A stretch of DNA of 64,000 nucleotides from Prosapia bicincta (GCA_036971475.1 JBAIZL010000006.1:66007398-66071397); one strand, 5' to 3'; numbered from the stretch's first letter, positions 12,358-25,595 are shown. Program-made: numbers and translations. The notes: generated by a model not told the origin, from the letters alone.

Positions 12358-12780
12358 CCCAGGTTAGGTTAAGCTAGGTTATGTTAAGCCAAGTTAGGTT
12401 AGACTAGTTTAGGTTGAGCCAGGTTAGGTTGAGCTAGGTTAGGATAGGTCAGGTTAGGTTAAGCTAGGTTAGGTTAAGTCAGGTTAGGTTAGGTTAGGTT
12501 CGGTCAGGTTAGATTAGGCAAGGTTAGGCTAGGTTTGGCCAGGTTAGGTTAGGCTAGGTTAGGTTAGGTAAGGTCAGGTTAAGCTAAGTTAGGTTAGGTC
12601 AGGTTAGGTTAGGCAAGGTTAGGCTAGGCTGGATTAGTTTAGGTTGTGCTAGCCTAGGTCAGGTTAGGTTAGGCTAGATTAGGTTAGGCTATATTAGGTT
12701 AGACTAGTTTAGGTTGAGCCAGGTTAGGTTAGGGCAGGTTAGGTTAGCTTAAGCCAGGTTAGCTTAGGCTTGGTTTGGTT
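12358..12780. repeat. Degenerate interstitial (TTAGG)n array
   Basis: About 420 bp built from AGGTT pentamers with frequent variants (AGGCT, AAGCT, AGGTC). Runs of pure TTAGG reach four units (about 12480-12500). TTAGG is the ancestral insect telomere repeat. Here it is internal, strongly mutated and flanked by ordinary DNA on both sides, so it is an interstitial tract and not a chromosome end. A superimposed period of about 20 bp (AGGTTAGGTTAAGCTAGGTT-like) suggests expansion after degeneration. Confidence 0.9.
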
Positions 12781-12799
12781 ATCCTCAGTAAGAATATGG

Positions 12800-13520
12800 T
12801 GATGTAATAACTTCATCTGTTTTTATACCACCCGAACTCTCCTAAGTAGACTGTAAACATGTTTATATAATATTTTGAGTTTCTGTTTATATCACAAACT
12901 TATTTCGTCAAGTACTTTTGATTTCCTTTACATTATATATTTTCCCCACAAGTACATTTCAGCGTAAACTTTTTTGCGCTGAGTAAAACTGATAAATAAC
13001 AAAACTACGTTTGCGATGAGATTCGTATCGACCCAGCAGGGAAAACATGCCAGATATCGATGCATTTTTTATGGATTATTTATTTAATTAAAAACAGATT
13101 GAATATATCGTTGGTGGGGAAATATGATAGGAAATCAGGGCATTTGACGCGGTTGTGCGTTAGAGGAGACATATATTTAGCTGTTTAGTTAGTTTTTCTA
13201 TTTATTAGCCATTGATATTATACAGTTTATACTTTTGTTAACAATGCAATTGTTAGAAGCAAAAATAATTTTGCGTACGAGTGTCTTGTTTGTTTGTCCT
13301 GTAAACGTGATCTTGAGAATGTCAAAACGGTGATTCGTTTCAAACAATGTTTTCATACTTTTTTTAATGGCAAGTTTACAAAACGTACACACTAGAACAC
13401 GAAAACGTGATATGATTAAAGAATGTGTATTGGGAGAAATTGTGTACTAGTGTGTATTTTGTGAGCTCCTACCTATATTGTGAAATGTTCCTTTTTAATA
13501 AATACTTGACTAGAGCACAC
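12800..13520. other. AT-rich spacer
   Basis: No feature was recognised. Confidence 0.5.
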
Positions 13521-13525
13521 ACGCC

Positions 13526-13528
<3 letters not shown>

Positions 13529-13578
<50 letters not shown>
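13529..13578. repeat. Compound (TA)n(GT)n microsatellite
   Basis: TA units to about 13566 followed by six GT units. Confidence 0.95.
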
Positions 13579-13579
13579 A

Positions 13580-13905
13580 TATGAAGACAGAGAGGAGAGG
13601 ATACACAAAGAGAGAGAGAGAGAGAGAGAGAAAGTAGAGACAAGGTGAAAGAAAATGAGAGACAGAGAGATAGGATTGTTCAGACATAGACAGACAGACA
13701 GAGAAAGATAGCTAGAAAGGGGAATAAAGTGAAAGGAAGAGGGCGAGAGTAATAGAAAAGAAGAGAAAGCAGGACACAGAGGCATATAAGGGGAGAGAGA
13801 GTGAGATATATTCAGACAGGAAAAGACATATAGACAGAGAAAGAGAGAAAAGCGCGAGGGAGAAAGATAAGACAGAGAGAGAGTGGGTGAGAGATGGATA
13901 AAGAA
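13580..13905 (+). repeat. Polypurine (GA-rich) tract, ~325 bp
   Basis: The plus strand is almost all A and G, mainly GAGA and GACAGA motifs with a pure (GA)n core at about 13610-13631. The minus strand reads as a spurious serine/leucine-rich frame of 129 codons, which is not a gene. Such tracts can form triplex DNA. Confidence 0.95.
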
Positions 13906-14089
13906 ATAATCCATAGTGGATATATTTATTCTACATTAATTTCAATAACAATAATTCATTAGAATAAATTTTTTAATTTGCATTTTCAATCAGTACATTG
14001 TATTCGTTTGGATCAATTTCATTGTAATATCTCGTACAAAAACATAATCAGAAGCCCTTTGGATAAATAGTTAGTAGCCGGGGTAAATG

Positions 14090-14560
14090 GGGGACGATAG
14101 GTTAGGTACATCCCGTTGCTAATTACTTTCAAGATTTGGCGTTAAACGTGTCCCAATAGGGACCAGACAAAGCCCGTTTCCTTTTATGTAATTGCCGGCC
14201 GTTCGGCGTAATCGACGAAACCCAACTGCAGCTCGACTGGATTGATTAATCAGGGATATCAAATGCACAGCAGCTAATGGAAACTATTGCGCCAGCATTA
14301 AACTGCCTTCCTTTGTTAGTGATTGGATTCACAGATGCAGTGTCAGAAGGCTTGACGTTTCTGACATTTTGTAAGCGCTCTGACTCTAACCGTTTTTCTC
14401 TGTGACCAGATGAATGTTGTCTACATTCTACCAAAGGAGTTCTTCTCCCACCGTTTAGTTCTTCGCTTCTTAGTTTCTGACAATGCCGACGTAGTTCCTT
14501 CCAGAAAAGCTTCTGTTGAGTGTTTCCGACATAACGCTCAGTCTAAACGGTAGGCCTATA
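14090..14560. other. Complex, GC-richer non-coding segment
   Basis: Markedly more GC than its flanks (for example around ATTGCCGGCCGTTCGGCG at 14191), with no repeats and no convincing frame. Candidate conserved regulatory element or decayed exon; composition is the only evidence. Confidence 0.25.
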
Positions 14561-17500
14561 TATGTTACTGTAAAATCGTTTGGTACTATCGAACCATACG
14601 CTACCGTAAAATAATAACTCTAGAGATTTTCCAACATGGTATGAGATTAACCAACTCTTATTGGAAAAAATTCGAAATATTTTGTGATCATCGTTCATAT
14701 GAAACTAATTTAATCACACATTTGGTAAATCTTAGTTTTCACCTCAGAGTCACGTTAGATTTTGAAGAAGGTAAATATTACCTAACCTGGCCCCACCTAA
14801 TCTAACATTATCTAAACTTAATGGGGAAAAACAAAAATTATAAGAAATAGTCGTTGTTTAAGTCCTAAAAACACATAGTTACCAACCGCCAGTGATAAAA
14901 CTATCCATCCCTCAAACTTTATTAGTAAAACACTGAAAAATCCCCCTTATCCTTACAGTTGGCAACTCATGCTGATAAATCCTTCGATTTACGAGTAAAA
15001 TCTAAATATCACAACATAAGAAGTTTTACAGTCACACATAAGTACTTCACTTGTCATTAAAGTAAGATATCTCTTTACTCTTACCTTTTGAAATCTATCC
15101 TTAATGAAGCACGTATTCCTCCTAGAATGCCTGTTGCAGGAGTGATCAAGTCCTCTTTGAGCGCCCTTCTGGTGAACCACTGGTTGCCTAGTCATGAGTA
15201 CTTTTCCTATACACCTTCCAGAGATAATGCTCCGCCAGATATTTTCTCTCCTCCTTTATGATATTCTTATTTTTTCATTTTGTCATGAAAAACTATCTCC
15301 AATGGTTACATAGAACTCACCTGTATTATCCCTTTTGGGCGAATAATAATTCTTTCTATAACACGTGTATGTTCATGAAAAGACCGATTCACATTTGTAA
15401 TACGTCTGAGACGCAAGTACTATACACTGTCGGTTAGGAATTCCCCTAGTATCCTCTTGGATGCAATCCAGCCAGTTATTATTCTGGAACGTAACTGATA
15501 AAACATTGTGTCGGGTAGACGCTAGTTGTGGTAAATACTGGGATACCGCATCGCTATATGATGACGACATTCGTCAAGGGGGAAGTCAGCTTCCATCTCT
15601 GGAAAGCACATACTCCTTAATAAAGTTCTGTATAGTTACAAAGTCTAATTTATTTTAAATAAAGAATTTAAACCCCATTTAGGTCAGTGGACGTGCAACG
15701 GTACCTATTTTGCTATGATTTAACTCATTCTCCATAGGCTACAGTTGAGGAAATTGCCGGGGGAAGGGCGTATGTGTAAGTGTGTTTTGAGAAAATATCC
15801 TTTAAAGTTTTTATTAAATTTTATTTACTTTCCTAACATTTTTATTGTTCAAAAATGTATTTTTTCATGAAGATTAGTTTTTCAAAAGATAAAATAACAC
15901 ACACTCCAAACATAAATAGCTTTATCTCATTTATGGTTAATAAAATTAACACAATTGTTGTACGCACATTTTTCCAGCAATCGGTAATTGGCACTAAGAG
16001 CTTCTATAAACTAACGTATAACTCAAACAGTAGCTTTATTACCTTTGTATATTTGTAATTAATATTCCATAATCTTTTAGAACTGTTTATATCTAATGAA
16101 AATAAAACCTTTCTCGCTTATTAATTATAGCTTCCGTAGTATAAATGAAAGTGATAGACAGGAGATAAAAAAAACACACTTAAGCCTAATGTTTATATGT
16201 AAACTAGTTTTCATTGATATGGAAAGTACAAACACACTCAGGTATATCATTATGAGCATATTTTAGTGTTTTTTTTCATAAAAATTGTTTCTTTATATAC
16301 AGCCATTATAATCTGGTCATAATTACGAACTCAATGTGGCTCCACTAAAAATTCCGTAACAGCTCAGAAAAACTATGCTATCAATATGAAATTCGGTGGA
16401 TATATTTAAAACAACATTGCAGATCCAAAACAGCGACTGCCGGAAAACTTTCGTGTAATTCCGCTCTCCGGCAATACCCACACTTTCACTTGACACTCGT
16501 TCTAAATCCTTGCTTTCATTTCAAATTCAGTCTTCTTTTGCACTAGTCGAAGATGGTTCAAGCAATTTACGATACACAACACCATTGACAGATTCGGCAG
16601 TTTAAAGAATTGTCTTTATTCAGGAATAGTCATTTCAACAACACTGTTTCACTAATCACTGACATTTTACTATTGTATTTTTGCAAGTCAACTTTCGAGG
16701 GCTATAGAAGTTTCGCTTTCGAGCATTAGGAGGCTGCGGTGTCCTTGAAGTGGTCATGTGAAGTGTTGAAGTGGTCTTATGTAACCATACGACGTAAAGC
16801 AGTAACCAAACACACGCTCAACCACTTCAATGACGTCGCAGTTTCTTAATTCTCGAAAATAAGAGCAGCTGTCAAACTTTGACCGGCAAATAATGTCAAG
16901 TGGGATCCATATTTCTTTATATTATAGTGTAAGTGATGTAAGCAATACACATAAATCTATATGTGAGTGTAATATTTTGTAATAATAAAAAAATTAAAAA
17001 CTGAAACAAAATACTAAATTTTCCGCTGAATAATTTATTATCAGCATGTTTTTACTAACGAATAATTTTAATGAGCTATTAGGACTAGGTCAGGAGGAAC
17101 TGAACACTAGGTCTATGCAATAACAACTAGCTACTAAATAGATTGTTGCAACAATACACTACCTGTTCGCCCATAAAGGTCACAAAAACTATGTTATTGG
17201 TTAAACTGAGAAATACAAGTTGTCTACAATTAGAATATAAGACAACCCTAAGGAAGTCTCTTATTAATTAATAGTTATAATTAGAAAATAAAGGTGGCAA
17301 TGGCAAAAAATACTACTCGATTACGTATAAATAATACAATAAGAGATATCCTCTATTTAACTCATTAGAGATTTTTTTGTAAATGTTTTCTTGCCCATGT
17401 TCGGTGATGTTAATCCAATCCACTGTAATAGAGACAGACTATTCACGTAGATGTGAAATTTAATATAACATATTTTGTTCGAAATTATTATCTACGAGTA

Positions 17501-20473
17501 TATAATATTTGTTCTACATTTATATTACATTTACAGTTCTTTACTAAATTTCAATATGTATTTAAAACAAAATTGTAGGCTCAAGCGAAATGAATTTGTC
17601 AAATCAGAAGAACGTGTACAGAAATTTGAAGTTACATAAAACATGAATTTAAAGTAACATGTAATACGGCATCTTAATAATTGTTTAGTTTTAGGGTTAT
17701 ATAATACAAAGAAATAGTTTACACAATATTTTGTAGCTCATTTGATTATTCAGTATTTTATTCACTTCTAATATTCATAGTTTATTTGAAAAAATAACAG
17801 CACTATTAAGAAAATAAATGCAAATCGTAAAATAAATAAAATAATAGGGCAAAACAAATATCTGATTACAATACTTGAGTATTATCAGCAAACAGCTAAA
17901 TATCATTACAATATTAATTTATTAGATGATTATGTTTGTTTAATTTACAATTTAAATAAAACAGTTAAACCACGAGAAACAATTATTTTATTATAATTAC
18001 AAACTAAAACTCCTTCGTTCAATTTCAATAGAATCACTGATTTGCTAGTTTTAAAATGTTTATAATTTGTTCTAATAACCTAACAAACATAAGATCTTTG
18101 AACCGTGACGGAATGGCCACTGAGAAGACAATTTCTTGTCACTAAACTAAACCAGCTGTTCAACAATCCACTTCTAGATTAGTCTTTGCTTTGGCTGCAA
18201 GACGTTCACTAATTTTAGGTTATGTTTCGTATATTCCTAATATATTGTAGAACTGTTATTGTTTGTGGATATTGTGTTTAGTTATTGTGAAATATTTTAA
18301 CTTTATCATTGACAGGAACGTTTCGTATTTGAGTAAGTTAACTTTTGTTATCTAATTAATCTAATTGTTCATAAAATATTCTTATTTTGAAAAAAAATAT
18401 GTAAAGTTTCAATTAGGCCTTGAAAGTTTATTTTCTATGTAATATGTATTATATATACAATTTACCATAGCATTTGCAAATGAAACATATTTAAAATTAT
18501 TACCTACACAGTGAATCATTTGATAATTCGTTTGTACAAAGTTTAAATTTACTCAATTCTCTGTATGTTAAACGAACAAAACAACTAAACGTTTGTGCTA
18601 AACAAATTATTAAAAGATTTATGACATTTTTATTTAATGAATGAAATACTACCAAACTAAACGAATTGGTGAATTTATTGATAAAATGATTCAACAAATG
18701 CCTAATATGGATTAAAATGGCACATGGATTATAGGAAACTTAAAGAAAAATGACCTAAGTAGAGATTTGATATTTCTTTACCTACACACTGCGAATGTGA
18801 CGTGATTTTACAAAATATTCGACCCTCTTCTCTACAGTCTGGTCCTTGATTTCAGTAGGATTTTTTTTTTCTTCTTGAACTTGATGTCTAAATGGAAAGA
18901 TGCTAAATGACGATGACGGGATACAAAACTACAGGTTTCGACTTGTTGAATTCACTTGCAAAATATTTTGTAACGAGGGAACAAAAAAGCCTAAAATAGT
19001 GGTACTTATGACGACAAATTGCCCGGCGAATAAATTCTTTGGAAATATATGTTTTCTTGCCTTGTAATTGCTGTCTTTCCCTACTGAAAAGAATTATTGA
19101 AGAATTGAGGCAACATACATATGTTAAATGTGGCTTAACGTAACTAAAACAGACAGTCTTTGTTTTGATTGGACAAATCGACATTCATGTTTACCTGAAA
19201 ATCGGTAAAGCTAATAATCCAGTGGTAGAAAAAAAGGATCGGTTTCAATTCACAATTTAATAAATGCTATTAAATATGAATCAATAATTAATCTTGAGTA
19301 GAATTTGTAATAGTATTATTCACATAAGGTAAAAATTATTTGTTTTTAAAATTAAATGATGTTTCCATATTAGTAATTAATTTAAATATTTATGGTAATT
19401 TGTATCTCGAAATATGTTCTTGAGAAGAGACGATGGTCACTACTGAGACAAAAGTTGTGAGCGAGGCTGTAAGAGTTTATTTAATATTATCCAAGCAAGG
19501 ATTCCTAAGAGCACCAAACACTGAGATGAAATTTGTTCACAGGTTGGAAGATGATTAGTGTTGCACTGATCTAGAAATCAAATTATATATATATATATAT
19601 GCACCTCCGGCACCGTGTCCTTTTATCCCTTTCTGTAGTCTTCTTTTTTGTATCAAAACGTGCTGCTCTAGCTATCTGGATAGTATTTTCAACCTAATTG
19701 GTCATGTGAAGTTATATTTGTTCATTAACGTCTATGGTCGACAATTACGTCTTTCAATCCACACTACTTCATTGTCAAATTTAATTTTTATTCTTAGTTT
19801 AAAAAAAGGTTTAATCTTAAGTAACTTGTTTAATTTGTTATTTTTGTGATATTGGGGTACTTTCCAATATTTTAATTGTATTATATTGTAAGTGCTCTTG
19901 GTATTTTATAATAATTTTTGGTGCTGAAGATTCATTTCCTTTGAAAGGATATTATTGTACAAGGATTGAATCTAAAGTAAATCTTTGGTGGTGACACTAT
20001 TGTTTGTTTGTCAGACCTAACCATATAATGAAAACCTTTTTGACGGATTTATCTTTGAACATAGTTTTGATGACAAGAAAACTACTTACAAGTTTTGGAA
20101 TATATATGGCCGTTTCAAATTAGTTGACTCTTTTCCACCCTTGGATTTAATCTCGGCGATGTGATTACTTAAAACAAAACTAAATGATTAAAAAAAATAT
20201 TATTAAATAAAATATTTTAGAAATAATTTATGTTAAATAGACATCTAGGGGTGATAGGTTATTCTAAACTGATTTTAAAGTGAGTGTCCAAGGCGAGCGT
20301 ATTATTCAATTAAGAAGAACTCAAATATCGCTCAGTTCCGATAACCAACCTCATGATGATGGGGCGTAATTATCACGGTTTTATCAAGTTGTCAGAGTGT
20401 TTTGACAGCTCTTATAAAAGAGTATATATATTTTAGGTGACAATAACAAACTGCCTAACAAATCTGCAGCGGT
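14561..20473. other. AT-rich DNA without recognised genes
   Basis: The only microsatellite noted is a short (TA)n at 19584-19600. The 16.4-16.9 kb stretch is somewhat less AT-rich. No exon, RNA gene or transposon end could be supported. Confidence 0.45.
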
Positions 20474-21101
20474 CTTTAGTAAGCCATTGGTGTCAACTTA
20501 AACCGTCTGCGCTAATCTTCAGCATAATCCATTGGTGTCATGTTAAACCGTCAGCGCTAATCTACCGCTACCTTTAGTAAGCCATTGGTGTCATGTTAAA
20601 GCGTCAGCGCTAATCTCCCGCTACCTTTAGTAAGACATTGGTGTCAAGTTTAAACCGTCTGCGCTAATCTTCAGCATAATCCATTGGTGTCATGTTAAAC
20701 CGTCAGCGCTAATCTTCCGCTACCTTTAGTAAGCCATTGGTGTCATGTTAAACCGTCAGCGCTAATCTCCCGCTACCTTAATAATCCATTGGTGTCATGT
20801 TAAACCGTCTGCGCTAATCTTCCGCTACCTTTAGTAACCCATTCGTGTCAACTTAAACAATCTGCGCTAATCTTCAGCTGCCTTTAGTAAGCCATTCGTG
20901 TCAACTTGAACCGTCTGCGCTAATCTTCCGCTACCTTTAGTAACCCATTCGTGTCAACTTAAACAATCTGCGCTAATCTTCAGCTGCCTTTAGTAAGCCA
21001 TTCGTGTCAACTTGAACCGTCTGCGCTAATCTTCCGCTACTTTTAGTAAGCCATTCGTGTCAATTTAAACCGTCTGCGCTAATCTTCCGCTATCCTTAGT
21101 A
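20474..21101 (+). repeat. Complex tandem array, 12 units of ~52 bp with higher-order structure
   Basis: Units contain CATTSGTGTCA, then AAACCGTCWGCGCTAATCT, then CCGCTACCTTTAGTAAG. Unit starts (CATTGG/CATTCG) lie near 20484, 20530, 20582, 20635, 20682, 20735, 20786, 20841, 20893, 20946, 20998 and 21051. Most units are 52-53 bp; some are about 46 bp because they lack the CTACCTTTAG block. Within 20837-21046 a 105-bp dimer is repeated almost exactly. The array switches from CATTGG to CATTCG near 20841. GCGCTAATCT is the invariant core. It is a non-coding satellite-like array with no spacers of unrelated sequence. Confidence 0.95.
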
Positions 21102-21221
21102 AAGTCAGGTTCAAATACGTGTATGAAAGGTAATCAAATTTCAGTATTGCTTGCAACTCATGAATTGATTTTTTTCAATATCAATTATTACTAAACAACA
21201 AATGGATAAACGAGATAAAAG

Positions 21222-21268
21222 ACAAAGAGGGAGGCAGGTGAGAGGGTAGGGAGAGAGAGAGAGAGGGC
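21222..21268 (+). repeat. GA-rich tract
   Basis: A short purine-rich run ending in (GA)n. Confidence 0.8.
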
Positions 21269-21775
21269 TAAATTTTATTTTTCTAAAAGCTTTTGTTTGA
21301 GTTTAATTGACAAGATAAGTTACTAATAATAAATTCAACTTGATAATATCTACTTGAAGAAACCATATAGTCTATTTGAGGCAAAACTAATTATATTTAA
21401 AAGTCTTGTTTCCAACGAACAGCAAATGCGCATGGCTTTGCACGTGAAGGAAAGTGTAACATACTATTCCGCTGATGACAAGCAATATCTGAAGCTCTAG
21501 TTGGAGCATACTAGAATAAAACATTTATGAAAATATACAAACTATTTAAGTTCTGTCAAGAGCGGATTCTCTTTTATAAAACTTTGTCTACAAGTGCCTT
21601 GATTAAGTCAATGGCTTTTCCATTCTTATTTGGAGATGGTTTCTGTTATGTGGTAAAATACCACTGCTTGAAAAGTTTATAAGTTCTTTTGTTGGTAAAG
21701 AAATATTATTGCAGGTAGTCATTTGGAAATGTGTTTGATACAATATTGCAATAAACAAGCACCCACACGCGCTCG

Positions 21776-21777
21776 TG

Positions 21778-21808
<31 letters not shown>

Positions 21809-21832
21809 ACGCACACACATACGCACGCACAT
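21776..21832. repeat. (CA)n microsatellite with interruptions
   Basis: CA dinucleotides with CG and CT interruptions. Confidence 0.9.
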
Positions 21833-22539
21833 AGAATATTTCAACTTTTTAGCAGTATGGCGGAAACTTAATTACTGAAGTCACGCAACTTTAAATAGTT
21901 ATTAGGCACACCGCTTTTTAATGACTGCAATCGCGACTTGTAAATTTTGGTACTCATACGATTAGAAATATTTAACGCTGGAATGGCATCAAACATTCAA
22001 CACAAACGAATCTAATTTTTTAAAACACGCGCACAAATCACTATGCACACGAGTTTTAAAATAAATCTACATATTTTACAAAAACCTAAAAACAACATGT
22101 ATTAAAGTCCACGACATCTAGCATTATACATCTGTATTACTCTTTTACCTTATAGGAGATTATCATTCTTTATATATATAATATATAAGATGATATTTCC
22201 ATATTAATGTTATTCTCAACCTGTTTGTTAGGTTCTGGTCCGAAAATAAGACGTTAAATGTACTTATTTAGTCAAGAATTTTACTTTTTGATAACAAACT
22301 TAGGCTCGAATACATAATATAAATAATTCCGTTGAAATAACATATTTTCTTTTTCTTCAACCACAGTTAAAAACGCCATAAGTTTATCCGTACATATCTA
22401 TGCCCAACTAAATGTAGACTATGCCACACGTCATGTCAATGGCATATATAACATAAAATTATTACCATTTAATTAAACTACGAGATAATTTAATTATCAT
22501 AAAGTTAAAGAACAAAATTTTAAAATCAGATTACCCCTC

Positions 22540-22880
22540 AACCTCGACGAGAGTTTAATTTTGTATTCTGTTTTGTCGGTGAATAACCCGCAATTACCCA
22601 AAGCAAACACGTCCTGCCCGGGGCCCAATTACACCACGCTCAACCAGCAATACAAAATCCAATTAAACAGTTACGCTATGTGCTCAACCCGTCCTGTTCG
22701 ATTCGGTTTCTGATTCGATTGCTCGGGACCAGATTTAATATTTCCTCAACGGTTACGATAAATGTGCAGCAAACGCTGGGTCGGATAAAATGCTAATAGG
22801 CTCATTTGTTTCGCTAATTGACTTTCATACTAATCGATTGCTGTTGGTGCATATGGGCAATTTGTTTGGTTTTTTGAAGT
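22540..22880. other. Complex, GC-richer non-coding segment, enhancer-like composition
   Basis: Non-repetitive and more GC-balanced than its flanks, with several TAAT/ATTA homeodomain-type cores (CAATTAC, CAATTAAAC, CTAATTGAC, ACTAATCGATTG) spread over 340 bp and no long frame. This arrangement is compatible with a developmental enhancer, but the sites are short and the inference is weak. Confidence 0.3.
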
Positions 22881-23596
22881 AGACTCACACTTCTGAGCTG
22901 TAAGTGCGGTAATTGAAAAATGATAGAATCAAAGTAGGTTAATGAATCCCCTAAAATACTAGAGATCTTTGAGGAAATTGTACAATGTAGGAATGTGTTC
23001 GATAATTATTTTACCAAGTATAACTGCAGAGCGTTATTGGGTCTCTAGACGTCACGTGATCCCCGCCAAAAATTCGGATCCATGCTTTCAAGAACTGAGT
23101 GGTTCCTTGGCTGACACGCATGCCTATATAAATACGAACATGAATTCTTTTCTAGTTCGTGAATGCTAAAGAACACCGTAAATTTAATATATTTTGGCTA
23201 TATAGTGTTTAATTTTTGCAATCGATAATGTACAAACGTTAATAGTTTCATTGTCTTGAGTATGACAGAAATATAAGGGTTTATAATTTCAACTATAATA
23301 TCACGAGCCCATTTTCAAGACATAATAAATGGTATGAGAAAATAAAGATGACATTCAGGTGAATTTAGATAATTGAAAATATTTCATCGAGAGGAGAAAC
23401 CATACACTACATATAGGATAAGCGAATCAGAGGGTGAACAATTTCATCTTCTTCATCAGTTAACGGCGTTCCGTGGGATTTAGTCTTTTCGACTTCGAGC
23501 CACTCAGTATACGTTCGTGAGCCACTCCGTAGATTGCTCGCAAATGTTATCCCTCAAGCCGATGCAGGGGTTGAGATATTCTGCTGTTCCATCTCC

Positions 23597-23901
23597 AGCA
23601 GAACACAGAGGCATATTGGAGTGTCAGTGATTCTAGCAAAACACAGAGGCATATAGGAGGGCCAGGAATTCCAGCAGAACACAGAGGCATATTGGAGTGT
23701 CAGTAATTCCACCAGAACACAGAGGCATATTGGAGTGTCAGTGATTCCAGCAGTACACAGAGGCATAGTTGGAGTGTCAGTGATTCCAGCAGAACACAGA
23801 GGCATATTGGAGTGTACGTGATTCCAGCAGAACACAGAGGCATATTGGAGTGTACGTGATTCCAGCAGAACACAGAGGCATATTGGAGTTTCAGCGATAC
23901 C
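23597..23901 (+). repeat. Tandem array, eight copies of a 38-bp unit
   Basis: Unit AGCAGAACACAGAGGCATAT plus TGGAGTGTCAGTGATTCC starts at about 23597, 23635, 23673, 23711, 23749, 23788, 23826 and 23864. One unit has a single-base insertion. The last complete units carry TGTACGTGA in place of TGTCAGTGA. The minus strand stays open through most of the array (Met-Pro-Leu-Cys repeats), but 38 is not a multiple of three, so the frame cycles and this is not a designed coding repeat. The first two units are the most diverged, consistent with recent homogenisation at the right end. Confidence 0.95.
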
Positions 23902-23904
23902 TAT

Positions 23905-25595
23905 TCGGTGTGGTTGTTTTTGCAGGAAGTCTTGCTTCGTGAACTTTCTGTGGATGGTGACATCTATTCCTCATAGAGTGCGGTATGAGCATGATAAATC
24001 ATTAACAATATATTTGCACTTCAAGCTAGGAATTTTGAAATGTATACTGTCGTCACTATCATCTACCCGTGGCTGTAAAACCACCATATTGGTAATTGTT
24101 AGGTTTTACAACACGAGTCGATAAATGTTGGATTTTATAAATAATAAATGTCTTTTTCCGTGTTTAACGTATGACTTTCGGAGACACTTGGTTTCACCAA
24201 TGGTTCTTGGTAAGTGTTGGTTTTGGGAATAAAAAATTACTTTTTTTTATTTATTTTTATTTAAGCTAGCTAACTCTATATGGTTTTTAGCCTTTGAGGC
24301 TAATTAGGTTAGGTTAGGTAACATTTAGCGTTTTCAACATTTGTTACATCTCTTGAGATAAAACCTAAGGTTTGCCGCGTATATGATGAAAAGTTCAATA
24401 CGAGCGATATTCTCAGATGAATTTAGACTTTTCTATTAGGAGTAAGCAAATCTTAGATTTTACTACAAAGTCTTAATATTTACACTGTTACATTCACTTA
24501 ACGTGTTTAGAAAAGCTCCTACTAACTTATTTGTTCCAACTAAATAATCGATTCTATTTTAACATATTGTTTACAAAATCGTTTGAGCATCGTTTATGAG
24601 ATTAGGTGATAGTTAAATAATAATGCATTCAAAATATAAAATACTACAAATTACCTTTGTAGTAATACAAACTATCCCCACTGGTTTCAAATTACCATTA
24701 TCAGTCGGGATACCATAATAAAACTGTACCTAATGATTGTTTAAATAGATAATTTACTATTGATAGCTAAATTTATTGAGTAATTAATTGATAGTTGGTG
24801 TTCGTTATTATATTTTACAATGTTTTCTCAAATCTTCAATCGACTACGAGTTATCGATTAAGTTTATTTATTCAAAAAATGTTTTCGATTTTCCTTTACG
24901 AGTGCATATCTCCTTATTATCTCCGCTCAAGATATTTAAATAATAAATGGAACTGTAAACTTATTATTCCTTTTAAAATGTTTTTGAAATTTTTGTAAAC
25001 ATTTAGAATTTTCAAGTTTTCTAGGATATTCACCCATTCTTGAATGCATGCATAAAATCAATAAATGCATTAATTTCCGTTACACATGACGTACATCCAT
25101 TACATTTAATGCTTGGCGTAAACTCAGTTTACAAACTCTCTTTACAAATATGCACTGATATCAAGTTTACCATGTTTGTGTGCAGGCCATGTTCTGTGAA
25201 CCTAGGTTTTACATTCCGCTCTGTTTGTTCTATATACATCTCTTTGTGCTCCTAAACTCCCCCATTCTGATCATATTTGTTGTTGGTATGTAATGCGAAT
25301 CCGATATTTTATATCTCCTAAAGAACTATTTGTTCTTGCATACTTCCCACCTGTGTAGCCAACAAATGTTTACCACCTTCTCTACTATTCTCTCTAATTG
25401 TTGTGTTATTGGTATTTTTTGTTGGATTTCACTCAAATGTCTATTTGTTGTCACTCTTTACATTTATTTCTCGTCAATATTATCTCATAAGTTATTTTTA
25501 CATTATGTGAATTTTGTTCTATAGTTGGTTCCATTGTAATCCATCTATCACTAACCTAAGAGCAGTTATCTTGTGTTCTGTAGAAGTATTTAAAT
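23905..25595. other. AT-rich DNA, nothing recognised
   Basis: It contains only a short TTAGG run (about 24305-24320). Small open frames in 24.8-25.5 kb are AT-driven and unsupported. Confidence 0.5.

Noticed and set aside
12358..12780. TTAGG array considered as a chromosome end
   Set aside because: Heavily mutated and flanked on both sides by ordinary DNA for tens of kilobases.
13525..13914. Minus-strand frame of 129 codons, Ser/Leu-rich
   Set aside because: It is the complement of the polypurine tract and a TA microsatellite; low complexity.
20474..21101. Repeat array considered as a CRISPR
   Set aside because: Whole units are repeated with no unique spacers, and the context is eukaryotic.
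23597..23901. 38-bp array considered as a CRISPR or coding repeat
   Set aside because: Units are contiguous with no spacers, and 38 bp does not keep a reading frame.
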